Below are positions 52,408 through 62,194 of a DNA stretch of 64,000 bases, piece by piece (positions within the stretch are counted from its first letter, which is position 1; every line of letters starts with the position of its first letter). The notes beneath the pieces were generated by a model, which was not told the origin of the DNA, did not search any database, and saw only the letters and a program-made list of their open reading frames with translations. The DNA lies in NCBI RefSeq assembly GCF_015221995.1, contig NZ_JADFFM010000002.1:930001-994000 (forward strand), in the 5' to 3' direction. The stretch comes from Mucilaginibacter boryungensis. Its GTDB lineage: Bacteria; Bacteroidota; Bacteroidia; Sphingobacteriales; Sphingobacteriaceae. Position numbers and translations under genes: made by a program.

Positions 52408-53292
52408 TTATTTCCATCTTTTCCCCAATCCCAACCCTGCAAACAATGAAGCCTGATAGGGATATGCTTTCTGATCTGCCATTATCGGCAATTCTTTTGA
52501 GTAGTAAGCGATGTTTGCACCAAGAGTTACTACTTGTATAAATGATTTGCTTTTAGAAGGAGTGATCACAAAACAAGCTTCTGCAAAAAGGCCGGGTATA
52601 TATTGTATCTCATCAAGCCCCTTGCTCCATTTGGAGGCGGCAAGCACATCCCCATTATTCAGAAAATGATCGCTGTTGGCAGTACTGTATTTTTCTTCCT
52701 TTAATGTTGCAGGATTATTTGGTTGGGCATAGTCAATATATATCAGCTTCAGGTAGTAGGGCTTGAGCATCGCCAGACTAAATCCTCCACTATAGCGAAA
52801 GCTTACTGAGATATTGCCTTCCAGCACATCAGGCAGTAATAGTTTTTCCCTGCCATAGCCAAGCTGTAAGGTGTACAGGTTATTTATCTTCCCAAAGATA
52901 TAAGGGCCTGCATTGCCCAATTGCGGAAATGCCTTATTGGTGCCTTGCTGTTTTATTTGCTTTTCATGCTTAATCTCTGAGAAGTGCAGTTGCCAAAGGC
53001 CTTTAGTGAGCTTGTCTTTTTTCTTCAGGTAATAAATGCTGCTGCTCCAGCCGTCCGTGTTCACCTTGCCACCTAATAGCAGCTCTTTATTAAAGTTTGG
53101 GTCTAGGCCCCATTCTTGTAAATGTTGTTTATAATTCTTTAACTTGTTTTTAAAACCTGCAGTTGACTTGCCCATTGATCCTTTAACAGAATTGCCGATG
53201 TTCCAGACACTTGTTTGTGCCCGGCAAGTGATGATACCAAAACAGAAAATAAGAGTGGTAAAATACCTCCTGTTTTTGACTGGAAATTTCAA
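52408..53292 (-). CDS. exported beta-rich protein, probable outer-membrane component
   Basis: A 294-residue protein with an N-terminal signal (RYFTTLIFCFGIITCRAQ) and many alternating hydrophobic strands (YTLQLGYGREKLLLP, ISVSFRYSGGFSLAML, YYLKLIYIDYAQP). Ends in LGLGKRWK, not an aromatic barrel end. No family recognised. It is divergent from the large gene at 53403 (110-nt gap), and a shared outer-membrane role is possible. Confidence 0.6.
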   Translation of the reverse strand: MKFPVKNRRYFTTLIFCFGIITCRAQTSVWNIGNSVKGSMGKSTAGFKNKLKNYKQHLQEWGLDPNFNKELLLGGKVNTDGWSSSIYYLKKKDKLTKGLWQLHFSEIKHEKQIKQQGTNKAFPQLGNAGPYIFGKINNLYTLQLGYGREKLLLPDVLEGNISVSFRYSGGFSLAMLKPYYLKLIYIDYAQPNNPATLKEEKYSTANSDHFLNNGDVLAASKWSKGLDEIQYIPGLFAEACFVITPSKSKSFIQVVTLGANIAYYSKELPIMADQKAYPYQASLFAGLGLGKRWK

Positions 53293-53402
53293 GAATTAAA
53301 GTTTGAAAACAACAGTAAAATACTACTAAATGCGGAGAAATTAGTAGATTTTTGTAGCGCAATTAAAGTTTTTGCAAGAGCTTTTTAGAAGCCCTCCTGA
53401 AA

Positions 53403-56400
53403 ATGAAATTGACAGTTCCTTCACTTCAAAAGTTGCTGCCCCTCCTTTTGCTGTTCTCACTAACAGTCCAAAATACCTATGCCCAGCAGGAACAGCGCTA
53501 TTACAGGTTTCAGTATCATAAATATCAATGGCGGATTTTCCATACTAAAGCATTTCATATTTACTTTACAGCAGGGTCGGATAGCCTGGCATCGTTTATC
53601 ACAAGGGAGACGCCTAAAGCTATCGATCATGTAAAGAAAGAAATGCTCAGCGGTGATATAAAAGAGCCTAACATCATTATCTATCCTTCCACGGATCAGC
53701 TTTACGAATCTAACATTGGCAGCTATGAACCGGAACAATATACCTTGCCCACTTTCGTATTTAAAGGTAGTAGGGTATTGCTTGCGTACAAAGGAAGCTA
53801 TGCAGATCTGAAAGCACAGCTTTATGAAGCACTGGTAAGATATGAATGGGAAAGCAGGCTAAAGGAAAACAATCTCGGTGACCAGGCAAAGGGTACTGCT
53901 AAGAAAGATGAAGTGCCGATGTGGTTTAAAGAAGGCGCGATAAGATATCTGGCGAACGGCTGGTCTATACAGGATGAAGATAAGTTCAGGATATCAATTA
54001 AGAACAATACATTCATCAATTGGCAACAGGTTCTGAATTATGAACCCCGACTGGCAGGGCAAGCATTCTGCTATTTCCTTGCAGAGCATTATCAACCCAA
54101 AGTAATAGCTCAGATTTTCTTTCAGTTAAGAAAGAAGTCCTTACAGAGAAGTATAAGATTAGTCACCAAGCATACGCTTGATAGTTTGTATAACCAATGC
54201 TATGAATATTATAATACACGCTTTGCAGTTGTTAAAAAGGAACAATCTTCAGCACAAACACTGATTCTTAAACATAAGAAAGGGATTGTAAATAATGTGC
54301 TGATAAGCCCTGATGAAAGCTATATAGCCTATACAGTAAGCACCTACAACAGGCGTACGGTTTATATTGACGACCTGAAAAACAAGACAACGAAAAAGGT
54401 AACAAGCTATGAGTTGCCACCCTGGATAGATGATCATAGTGCGGATGTATATCCGCTATTGCAATGGCATCCTGATGGGAAACAACTTTATGTGGCGATG
54501 CCTAAGAAAGGGAAAATCACAATCAGCAGGTATACTACTGATGGAAACCTGATGGAGGCTGTAAAGCTATACAGTGTAGATGGCATCAGTAGCTTTGTTC
54601 CATTATCGGACAGGGAGTATCTGCTTACCGGATATAGAAGAGGGGAGAGTGATATAGTACAGTATAATGAGAACAAAGAAAAGTATACAACCTGGACAGA
54701 TGACAGCTTTGATGATAACAGCCCGGTATTGAACAGTAAAAAGCAGTTGTCGTTTCTCTCTGACAGGCCTAAGGTATCTAAAGAAAAGGTCTTCAAAATT
54801 GGTATTGGTTATGACCCTGATACGCTGTGGCAGGGGATATATAGTATGCATGATAAACAAATAGAACCGGTAGCCATTGATACGATCAGCTATATAAAAT
54901 GGGATAAGCTTACACCACTGGCAGGCGGGCAGCTATTGGCTACATATACAAGACATGGCACCGAACAGTTTGTAATAATACCTTCAAAGGGCGCTGGAAA
55001 ACATTTGAGTGCATGGAAGCCATTTCAATACATGGAAGGAAGGAATAGAATAGCTTTCTATAAGGCTGATAAAGACAGTATTTATGTTAGTTCTTACCCC
55101 ATGCAGCAATGGTTAACTGACAATAGAGCAAAAGATGGAGATACAAGCAGCGCATGGTTAACTGACTACAGGGCAAGACTAGCTAAGCAGGCTAAAGAGG
55201 ACTCGATGCTAAGAGCCGCCATAGATACTACTCATTCCATACTGGAAGAAGCGCTGGTGCCTAAGGATGCCAGGAAGCGATCTGCTTTTATGAAAGACAG
55301 CGTTGCCAAGAGCCTTACATACAACCCGAAGAACGTAAGGCCATATGTGCTGCAACTGCATAGTGCATACTTCTCAGCTAAGATCAATAATGACTACTTT
55401 ATCAATAGATACCAGCCATATATAAACTACCAGGGGCAGTTCAAGTTTCCTGAAGTAGGGGGAATGGCACAGGGTGGCTTTACTGACCTGCTGGAGAACC
55501 ATCATATTTCCATTGCTTACAGGATACCGGCAGGTACTGAAGGCAGCGACTTTTATATACGCTATGAGAACACTGCCAGGCGGCTTGATTGGGGTCTGTC
55601 TTACTTCAGGAAGGTGGAGAGCCTGCAACCTGATCCAGCCAGGCAATGGGTGGATGAAGGCGGTAATCCATATCCTAATACAGCTAAGGTAAAGACGCAT
55701 TACTACGAGCTGTTCCTGACATATCCGTTAAGCTATGATTGTGCACTGGGCTTCCAGACAGCGGTAAGGAAAGACAGGACAATATTCCTGGCGAATGATA
55801 AATACAGCCTTGATTTTGATCCTACTGAAAGCCTTTGGTCTATTAATGCGTTTTCATTTAAGCTTAATAAGTTGCAACCAACTTTGCCTTATTTATACAA
55901 AGGTTTTAAGGTAGTGGGACTAATTGACCTGTTCAAGGGCTTTACACAGGAGGAGTCTGCAGTGATGGGGACTACGCTTAATGTGAGCTATCACCAACCG
56001 CTGTATAAGTATATAACCCTTGTAGCACAAGCGCATCTGGGGTATAGTGGGGGAGATAAGAAGGTGCTATACAATCTTGGCGGGCTTGATAATAATGTGA
56101 CACCAAGAGTAGATACAACGGTTCATTTCAACCAGCATGCACCTTATGCCTTCCAGACATTAGTTACACCATTCAGAGGCTATTACCAGAATACGCTGTA
56201 TGGGAATGAATATGCGGTTTTCAATGCAGATGTTTACTTCCCGATCTTCCAGACACTGATACCTATTGAAACGCCATTGCCATCTATTAATAATCTTCAA
56301 TTGGGTTTGTTTACCGATGCGGGAACTGCGAGAGAAACATGGAACAATGCGAATGCAAATAATGGCAAGTGGAAAGCTTCGTACGGGCTGAGTGCAAGAA

Positions 56401-56489
56401 CCAACCTGGCTGGCTATCCTATACGGGTGGATGTGACCTGGCCGGGTAGCTTTAACAAAGCCGTCTGGTATTTCTCTTTGCATTTATAA
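53403..56489 (+). CDS. large envelope protein: degenerate gluzincin, TolB-like propeller, Omp85-like barrel
   Basis: A 1028-residue exported protein (signal about 1-27). Residues about 40-290 resemble a gluzincin peptidase: the P-M-W-F-K-E-G-A motif (about 171-178) is present but the expected zinc-binding H-E-x-x-H upstream reads YEALVRYEW, so catalysis is unlikely. Residues about 290-560 form TolB/WD-like repeats (ISPDESYIAYTVS, LLQWHPDGKQLYV, VLNSKKQLSFLSD). The end (about 660-1028) is beta-rich with RGY..LYGNEYAVFNADVYFPI, like BamA/Omp85 barrels. It probably sits in the outer membrane with a large periplasmic part. Domain calls are from pattern only. Confidence 0.65.
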   Translation: MKLTVPSLQKLLPLLLLFSLTVQNTYAQQEQRYYRFQYHKYQWRIFHTKAFHIYFTAGSDSLASFITRETPKAIDHVKKEMLSGDIKEPNIIIYPSTDQLYESNIGSYEPEQYTLPTFVFKGSRVLLAYKGSYADLKAQLYEALVRYEWESRLKENNLGDQAKGTAKKDEVPMWFKEGAIRYLANGWSIQDEDKFRISIKNNTFINWQQVLNYEPRLAGQAFCYFLAEHYQPKVIAQIFFQLRKKSLQRSIRLVTKHTLDSLYNQCYEYYNTRFAVVKKEQSSAQTLILKHKKGIVNNVLISPDESYIAYTVSTYNRRTVYIDDLKNKTTKKVTSYELPPWIDDHSADVYPLLQWHPDGKQLYVAMPKKGKITISRYTTDGNLMEAVKLYSVDGISSFVPLSDREYLLTGYRRGESDIVQYNENKEKYTTWTDDSFDDNSPVLNSKKQLSFLSDRPKVSKEKVFKIGIGYDPDTLWQGIYSMHDKQIEPVAIDTISYIKWDKLTPLAGGQLLATYTRHGTEQFVIIPSKGAGKHLSAWKPFQYMEGRNRIAFYKADKDSIYVSSYPMQQWLTDNRAKDGDTSSAWLTDYRARLAKQAKEDSMLRAAIDTTHSILEEALVPKDARKRSAFMKDSVAKSLTYNPKNVRPYVLQLHSAYFSAKINNDYFINRYQPYINYQGQFKFPEVGGMAQGGFTDLLENHHISIAYRIPAGTEGSDFYIRYENTARRLDWGLSYFRKVESLQPDPARQWVDEGGNPYPNTAKVKTHYYELFLTYPLSYDCALGFQTAVRKDRTIFLANDKYSLDFDPTESLWSINAFSFKLNKLQPTLPYLYKGFKVVGLIDLFKGFTQEESAVMGTTLNVSYHQPLYKYITLVAQAHLGYSGGDKKVLYNLGGLDNNVTPRVDTTVHFNQHAPYAFQTLVTPFRGYYQNTLYGNEYAVFNADVYFPIFQTLIPIETPLPSINNLQLGLFTDAGTARETWNNANANNGKWKASYGLSARTNLAGYPIRVDVTWPGSFNKAVWYFSLHL

Positions 56490-56545
56490 TTTGAATATTC
56501 AATTATTTATCTTCACTTGGAAAGAGAAAAAGAGAAGGGACAACA

Positions 56546-57448
56546 TTAATTGTATCGTGGATTTTCATCTGCCTGATCCATCCGTTGTATTAGATGCTCC
56601 CGCAATTTGTCAATGAATATTGTTCTTCCCTTCTTGCGGATGCGTATTTCCTGGAATGTCCTGTAATAGTTTCCCAGATCTACGCCAAGTGCCATTTCAA
56701 AAAACCGCGCGACCTGGCTCATGTCCGCTTTTGTTTTTGTTTTTGTGTTGTAGAATACACCCAAAGTTTGCAGACCATACATTAATTCAATAAATGAAGC
56801 CTTTGATTCAGCCCAGCTGATGCCTGTGTCTTCAATGCCAATCGGCGCAACAACTCGTTGGTGGTTCTTTAACTTCAATAATTCACTGTTCAGGTAGTCG
56901 GCAATTTTTTCATTGGCAAGCAATGTAGCTACAGTATGATCATGACAGCTGCAAAAGCTTTCGTTGCAATTGAAATAGCTGAGGTCAAAACCTATCAGAA
57001 GGTTAAGTTTTGTTCTTCTAAAATAGAGCTCATCCATGTAGACTGCACCTGAACGATAGTACTTACAAATATTCTGATGATCCTGGTTGTACCTCATTAT
57101 TTCAGATAAATGCCTGTTGAAATATTTCTTTTGCGACTTAGTTATGCCTACAGGTTTTTGGGATTCTAATTCAAATAGGCGCACATGATAGATAAGCTTG
57201 CTATAAAACTTTGGCTTGAGCTCTTTAAAAAAGTAAATTTCTTCTGCCATATTATCGAATGTATAGGTCGCCATATGTTCCTTTAGCTTAGCTATCGCTT
57301 TTTCACAAGCTTCAAATGAACTCTTTGACCTTTCAATAATATCATTTGTCTGGAGGTCAATCTCGTTCAACTCTCTTTCCAATTGCTGATACAGTTCTGT
57401 TACGAATTCCATGACGAGGCGTGTTGTAGGCGTTGCTGGATTATCCAC
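56546..57448 (-). CDS. RteC-family regulator (copy 1)
   Basis: A 300-residue protein of the RteC family: an N-terminal helical bundle (LERELNEIDLQTNDIIERSKSSFEACEKAI), the central RRTKLNLLIGFDLSYF region, and the C-terminal YYRTFQEIRIRKKGRTIFIDKLREHL basic DNA-binding end that is diagnostic. In CTnDOT-like elements RteC activates excision genes under RteAB control. The start may be 57412 (MEFVTELYQQ) since the preceding 12 residues are poor. A TAGTTTTG sequence at 57485-57492 on the minus strand matches the -7 consensus. Confidence 0.87.
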   Translation of the reverse strand: MDNPATPTTRLVMEFVTELYQQLERELNEIDLQTNDIIERSKSSFEACEKAIAKLKEHMATYTFDNMAEEIYFFKELKPKFYSKLIYHVRLFELESQKPVGITKSQKKYFNRHLSEIMRYNQDHQNICKYYRSGAVYMDELYFRRTKLNLLIGFDLSYFNCNESFCSCHDHTVATLLANEKIADYLNSELLKLKNHQRVVAPIGIEDTGISWAESKASFIELMYGLQTLGVFYNTKTKTKADMSQVARFFEMALGVDLGNYYRTFQEIRIRKKGRTIFIDKLREHLIQRMDQADENPRYN

Positions 57449-57913
57449 GATTGTCCGGGCATCTTTTCATAAGATTTCCTTTGTCAAAACTATTGTTAAG
57501 GGAGGGCTACGGCGAAATTTTATGAAGCGTTAAACCGCTCAGGCATATAAAAATGCGATTGAGGTATATTAATCTGGGGGTGAAATATTAAATCGGTCTA
57601 TCGGGTTTTTTCAGAGGGCGTAAAAAAGACTCTAAGTAAGTAATCGCCTTCGATTGATACGTCTATTTTCCTTTCATGTCGTAAAGGTGCAATCATTATG
57701 CTACAACTGTTGACACTTTTGCAGGACTTCCTCAAAATTTATTTTTCTGTTTTCAAGCTAAATACCGGGGGTAAATTAAATATTTACAGCCTATATCAGC
57801 GTGAGTTGCATAATGTCCCCTACATCTGTTCGGATATGGCATTAAAATAACCACTTTGCAAGGACTACCTTTTTTTTATCACATGCTGATCGCTGAAAAA
57901 AAATCTGCCTATT
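57449..57913. other. gap between the two RteC genes
   Basis: About 465 bases with no plausible gene on either strand. Candidate -7 element TAGTTTTG (57485-57492, minus) for copy 1. No terminator-like hairpin with T-run was seen after copy 2. Confidence 0.45.
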
Positions 57914-58759
57914 TCATGAATCCAGATCTGCATTGTCCATGTTTTTTATCAGATCTTCTCTGGCGCTATCCCAATAAGGTGTACGGTTCTTTTTCCTGAT
58001 ACGCAGGTTCTGAAAGGTGCGATAAAAATTGCCCAGACTGGTATTAAAGGCTATTTCGAGTGAAGTCATAATCTGTTTAATGTCTGCCTTACCATAATTA
58101 ATGGAGCCTTTGGCGTAAATGCCATATCCCAATTCAATCAAGGCTGACTTAGAGTCCGTCCATCTTATTGTTTGCCTTTCTTTATCAGCTTCTGACATTG
58201 GTGCGCCCGGATGTTCGAGGTTATATACGCAGCGATGCAGGTAGTCGCTGAACTGTTCATACGCCTGTAATTTTGCAAATTGGAAACTGTAAACCGTAGA
58301 GAAGCGGCTGTCTGTGTCTGAAATACTGATTGGTGAAATCAAGTCGCAGCGACCACCCCGTAGGAAATATTGTTCATCGTGCAAGGAGCTCCCCATCCTG
58401 TAATAGGTATATAGCTCGTTGTAACGTTTAAAATAAAGGTCTGCACGGTGGGCGCCAAGCCGGTAGTGCGCAATTTGCTCATCCCGGCCAACAGGTGGTT
58501 TCCAGGCCTCAACCTGAAAGACTTCCATATGATACAATAGCTCTTTTAAGAACATTGGTTTTATCCTCTTGAAGAAATTGATCTCTTCCTGTTTGTCAGA
58601 AAAAATACGGCTGATAATATGCTCCTTTAATTGGGATAGTGCATGCTCAGCAACTTTGTAGGATTGCTCCGCCCTTTGAAGGACGTTTTCCGAGGTCATA
58701 GCGATCTGTTCGAGGCTTTCCAGCATTGTCTCATAAATAGATGACGTTCTCTTGTCCAT
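57914..58759 (-). CDS. RteC-family regulator (copy 2)
   Basis: A 281-residue paralogue of the RteC protein at 56546, sharing the helical N-terminus (LSQLKEHI, KQEEINFFKRIKPMFLKELLYHMEVFQ), the WTDSKSALIELGYGIYAKGSIN segment and the C-terminal NFYRTFQNLRIRKKNRT end. Divergence between the copies is substantial, so the duplication is old. Divergently placed relative to the response regulator at 59019 with a 259-nt gap. Confidence 0.87.
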   Translation of the reverse strand: MDKRTSSIYETMLESLEQIAMTSENVLQRAEQSYKVAEHALSQLKEHIISRIFSDKQEEINFFKRIKPMFLKELLYHMEVFQVEAWKPPVGRDEQIAHYRLGAHRADLYFKRYNELYTYYRMGSSLHDEQYFLRGGRCDLISPISISDTDSRFSTVYSFQFAKLQAYEQFSDYLHRCVYNLEHPGAPMSEADKERQTIRWTDSKSALIELGYGIYAKGSINYGKADIKQIMTSLEIAFNTSLGNFYRTFQNLRIRKKNRTPYWDSAREDLIKNMDNADLDS

Positions 58760-59018
58760 ACGTTATTATTTGATTCACTTAAAAAATGGAGGGCACAATT
58801 GACTCAGTATTTGGGCATGTGACGAAGGGTATTTCTTTTTGCCAAGGCGTTCAAAAGTTCTATATGGGTTTTTTGACTGATATAATGAATTTGTATTCAG
58901 TCTGAAAAAGACGCTAAAATTATGTAATGGGCCTGGGATAATTTAGAGGTAAAAGACATGGAAAAGTCCGAGGTGAAGATTACTATTTTGAATTGAAAAC
59001 TGGGTTTACTTTTACTTC

Positions 59019-59720
59019 ATGGAACAAGAGTTAACGATCCGGGTTGCATTTGCAGACGACCATAATCTGGTAAGGAAAGGGATTATCTCCATGTTGCGTT
59101 CTCTTGGGGGGATCGATATAGTGATCGAGGCGGATAATGGAAATGAATTAATCAGCAAATTAACTGCCGCTGACAGGTTACCTGAAATTTGCATACTGGA
59201 TATTAGCATGCCCCAGATGGATGGCTTTGCAGTGTTAACGGAAGTAAAGCGCCGGTGGCCGGAAATGAAGGTACTGGTGCTGACCGCCTTTTTTTGGGAA
59301 ATATATATCATTAGAATGATGCAGGCCGGGGCGAACGGATATCTGCTCAAGGAATGTGACATAGAGGAGGTGAAGACTGCGCTCATTTCGATTCATAATG
59401 AAGGCTACTATTATTCCGAGTGTGCCAACAGTACCGTTTTTCATTTGGTCAATACCAAGGCAATTAGGCTGCAGACCTTTACGGAAAACGAAATTGAAGT
59501 GCTTAAATATTGCTGCACTGACCTTACCTACGGCGAAATAGCACAGCAAATGCATACGACTTTACGCAGTGTTGAAGGCTCCCGTGACCGTATATTCCAT
59601 AAACTAAACCTAAATAGCCGGATTGCGCTAGTCCTTTTTGCGATACGGTCCGGACTTGTAACCCTCGATACAAATTATTATCCAGGCAAAACAATAATTC
59701 CATTCACTAAAACCAAGTAA
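59019..59720 (+). CDS. NarL/LuxR-type response regulator
   Basis: A 233-residue protein: receiver with acidic pair (FADDHN), phosphoacceptor Asp61 (CILDISMP), LTAF and Lys in LLKECD; then a LuxR-type HTH with FTENEIEVLKYCCTDLTYGEIAQQMHTTLRSVEGSRDRI. It opens a five-gene plus-strand cluster with spacings of 3, 10, -11 and 33 nt, and the kinase at 60881 is its likely partner. It may also control the neighbouring RteC genes. Confidence 0.88.
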   Translation: MEQELTIRVAFADDHNLVRKGIISMLRSLGGIDIVIEADNGNELISKLTAADRLPEICILDISMPQMDGFAVLTEVKRRWPEMKVLVLTAFFWEIYIIRMMQAGANGYLLKECDIEEVKTALISIHNEGYYYSECANSTVFHLVNTKAIRLQTFTENEIEVLKYCCTDLTYGEIAQQMHTTLRSVEGSRDRIFHKLNLNSRIALVLFAIRSGLVTLDTNYYPGKTIIPFTKTK

Positions 59721-59723
59721 TCT

Positions 59724-60224
59724 ATGAAACGCACGCTATTGGCTTTGCTGGCACTTCCGGTGCTGGCCAGCTGCACCACGTCCAATGCTAATCCGGGACC
59801 TGTAATAAAGCAAGGTCTTAAAACTACAGGAGCGACCTATGGCTTTCCAGACATCATCCCGGTTGATTCCGCAAATAAAATGATCGGAAGCTATTTAAAC
59901 AGCATTAATTACACTGGAAATGATTCCGATGTCCGTGCCTTCACTTTAAATGCGTCTCTATTACGCCTATACCTTGATAGTCTTAGCGGCAGCAGTACGA
60001 TTACAGGACTGAAAGTTTTCCTGGCGCACAGGCTAAGTTATGTCAACAGCGGCCATGCAAACAAAAATTGCGGCTACAGTAATAATGGATTAACTTTAAT
60101 CTTAGCGGGTTATACCTCATCAGGTGAGTATGTCTATTACACCAATAATCTTGTAATAGATAATTCGATGGCTTGCCCAACGAACTGCCCTCCGGGCACA
60201 GCCGGCAATCCGTTATTACCCTAA
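59724..60224 (+). CDS. small lipoprotein in the signalling cluster
   Basis: A 166-residue protein with a lipoprotein signal (LLALPVLASC, Cys17). The mature part is Ser/Asn-rich, with a short motif SGHANKNCGYSNNGLTLIL and a Cys-rich end (ACPTNCPPG). No family known. Encoded 3 nt after the response regulator and 10 nt before the membrane protein. May be the sensory or output lipoprotein of the system. Confidence 0.65.
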   Translation: MKRTLLALLALPVLASCTTSNANPGPVIKQGLKTTGATYGFPDIIPVDSANKMIGSYLNSINYTGNDSDVRAFTLNASLLRLYLDSLSGSSTITGLKVFLAHRLSYVNSGHANKNCGYSNNGLTLILAGYTSSGEYVYYTNNLVIDNSMACPTNCPPGTAGNPLLP

Positions 60225-60234
60225 ACCGATCACG

Positions 60235-60891
60235 ATGAATTATTATATCTCGGTAATCATGAGCTTGTCCTCGTCGGCCTTGCCTGTGCTGATCGCAGCC
60301 CTGCGTTATAAAATGCTGGACAAGGCTTCAAGGATAATATTCTACTTGCTCACACTGGCATTTTTGACAGAATGTGTGGCGGCTGTTGTGGCATATAAAT
60401 ACCGCAATAATCTAGCCGTCTATAACGTGTCAAATCTTGGACAGGTCTTTCTTATTGCCCTTTATTTCAACTATTGCAGTAATACTTTGAAGCGCAGGAA
60501 CATCGGGTTACTTATCGGATTGTTCAGTATCGTCGTGGGTGTATTAAATATGTGGTTCCTTCAGCCCATCAAAACCTATAACAGCAATTATTTCCTGTAT
60601 CAGACGCTGATTGTGCTGGCACTTGGTATGTTTGTTTACACACAATTTCTGCTGAATCAAACCTACCTGAAGATTCAACGGTCACCCCATTTCTGGTTTA
60701 TTCTTGTGCTGTTCTTTTTCTATGTGTTTAATTTTTTCACTATGTCACTGTATGACTACGAGACCAGGCACCTAAACGGGTACAAGCGATTCATTGACTA
60801 TTCCATTGCTTATCTAAGTGCGACCACCAACATTGCTTTTACACTTGTGTTCCTGTTTTATCCAAGATTAAAACTCAGGTATGTTGGATAG
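60235..60891 (+). CDS. seven-helix membrane protein
   Basis: A 218-residue protein with about seven hydrophobic helices (for example VIMSLSSSALPVLIAAL, LLIGLFSIVVGVLNMWF, WFILVLFFFYVFNFF). No signature motif. Overlaps the histidine kinase by 11 nt and probably forms a complex with it, acting as the membrane sensor that the kinase lacks. Function inferred from layout. Confidence 0.7.
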   Translation: MNYYISVIMSLSSSALPVLIAALRYKMLDKASRIIFYLLTLAFLTECVAAVVAYKYRNNLAVYNVSNLGQVFLIALYFNYCSNTLKRRNIGLLIGLFSIVVGVLNMWFLQPIKTYNSNYFLYQTLIVLALGMFVYTQFLLNQTYLKIQRSPHFWFILVLFFFYVFNFFTMSLYDYETRHLNGYKRFIDYSIAYLSATTNIAFTLVFLFYPRLKLRYVG

Positions 60892-61636
60892 TTCTTTGAT
60901 ATTGCTCTTTATTGCGGGATCAATTATCCTCATCCTGTTCACCTTTCTTCTGGTATTTTTCACTCTTCATTACAGGACGAGACTTAACCAGCACCACCAG
61001 GAGCGCGAACGGCTCCTGATAGATAAACTGGAGGAAGGGGAGCGAATGATGAACCAGATCGCCAAGGACGTGCATGATAATATCGGGCAGTTGTCTAATT
61101 TTTTAAAGATGACCGTGCGGCAACTGGTTAAATATACTCATGGCGAAGAAAGCAGGCAGTATCTTGAAGACGTTAAAAACATTACCGACCAGATAATAAT
61201 CCATTCCAATAATATTAGCCATTCACTAAACAGTGACTTTATAAAAAAACGGGGATTTGCCAATGTGCTTCAGGATGATATTGAGTATTTGAGGCGCTCA
61301 GGAAAACTAAACTGTAATTTGCATATAGAAGGTCAGATCATAAATGTACACCCTGAGAAAGACCTGCTGATATACCGGATCGCCCAGGAAGTGCTCAATA
61401 ATATCGTCAGGCACTCCGGCGCGGCAAACGTTGAAATCGTTATTGAGTATCAGAAGAATGGTTTTAGAATGCGGATCAAAGACGATGGGACCGGCTTTGA
61501 TATTGGAGCCAGTAACGGAAAAGGTATCGGAATGGCTAATATGAGGGACAGGGCGAAATTGCTCAATGGTGACTTTCAAATCATATCTCAACCTGGCAAG
61601 GGATGTACCGTCGAACTTTTCATATCGGATTTCTAA
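60881..61636 (+). CDS. sensor histidine kinase (HisKA_3 / HATPase)
   Basis: A 251-residue kinase with one N-terminal membrane helix (about 5-28), a coiled linker, the HisKA_3 phospho-His motif AKDVHDNIGQ (His65) and an ATP lid region (NNIVRHSGAANVEI; KDDGTGF; GKGIGMANMRDRAKLL). Such short kinases lack an extracellular sensor and depend on a partner, here the seven-helix protein. Phosphorylates NarL-type regulators, so the regulator at 59019 is the obvious partner. Confidence 0.88.
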   Translation: MLDSSLILLFIAGSIILILFTFLLVFFTLHYRTRLNQHHQERERLLIDKLEEGERMMNQIAKDVHDNIGQLSNFLKMTVRQLVKYTHGEESRQYLEDVKNITDQIIIHSNNISHSLNSDFIKKRGFANVLQDDIEYLRRSGKLNCNLHIEGQIINVHPEKDLLIYRIAQEVLNNIVRHSGAANVEIVIEYQKNGFRMRIKDDGTGFDIGASNGKGIGMANMRDRAKLLNGDFQIISQPGKGCTVELFISDF

Positions 61637-61669
61637 TTTGGCCGCAGCCGCGGTGAACAGTTTTTACAC

Positions 61670-62053
61670 ATGGGACCAAATAAGAAGATGGTACTCTTCG
61701 AGTCTGATATTAAGAGACTTGAGGAAGTCAAATCGTTTATTCTCGAAAATCTTGATAAAGAATTAACAGCCGCAGCAATTGCAGCGCAACACCGTATCGG
61801 CAAATCAACGCTGCATAGGCATTTCTCTGCCTTTTTTAATCAGTCATTACATCAGTTTATTCTTAAATCCCGGATGGAAAAAGTAATGGAGCTTATTGTC
61901 GAAAGACATTGCAATATCAATCAGGCCGGGACCCTTGTCGGATACAAGGAGGCTTCGAGTCTGACGCGGGCATTTATCAAATATTATGGGCATCCGCCCA
62001 AATATTACATCATAGAGGATCGCTCGCCCGGGAGCCAAATGGACAAAAAGTAG
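61670..62053 (+). CDS. AraC-family DNA-binding domain protein
   Basis: A 127-residue protein that consists almost only of the AraC double HTH (LTAAAIAAQHRIGKSTLHRHFSAFFNQSLHQFI, then AGTLVGYKEASSLTRAFIKYYGHPPKYY). No ligand-binding domain. It begins 33 nt after the kinase and is likely the last gene of the cluster. Regulates unknown targets, possibly the MauE cassette downstream. Confidence 0.86.
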   Translation: MGPNKKMVLFESDIKRLEEVKSFILENLDKELTAAAIAAQHRIGKSTLHRHFSAFFNQSLHQFILKSRMEKVMELIVERHCNINQAGTLVGYKEASSLTRAFIKYYGHPPKYYIIEDRSPGSQMDKK

Positions 62054-62194
62054 AGTCATTTGGACAAGAAATAGAGACGATTTGCTAAACAGCCTGTGCC
62101 TATGCAGATGTAATTTTACACTCGGTTTTCAATAACAGGCCTGCATTCTTCCGTCAAGACTGGATTTTCTTTTCACCTGCAAATATCACTCACT

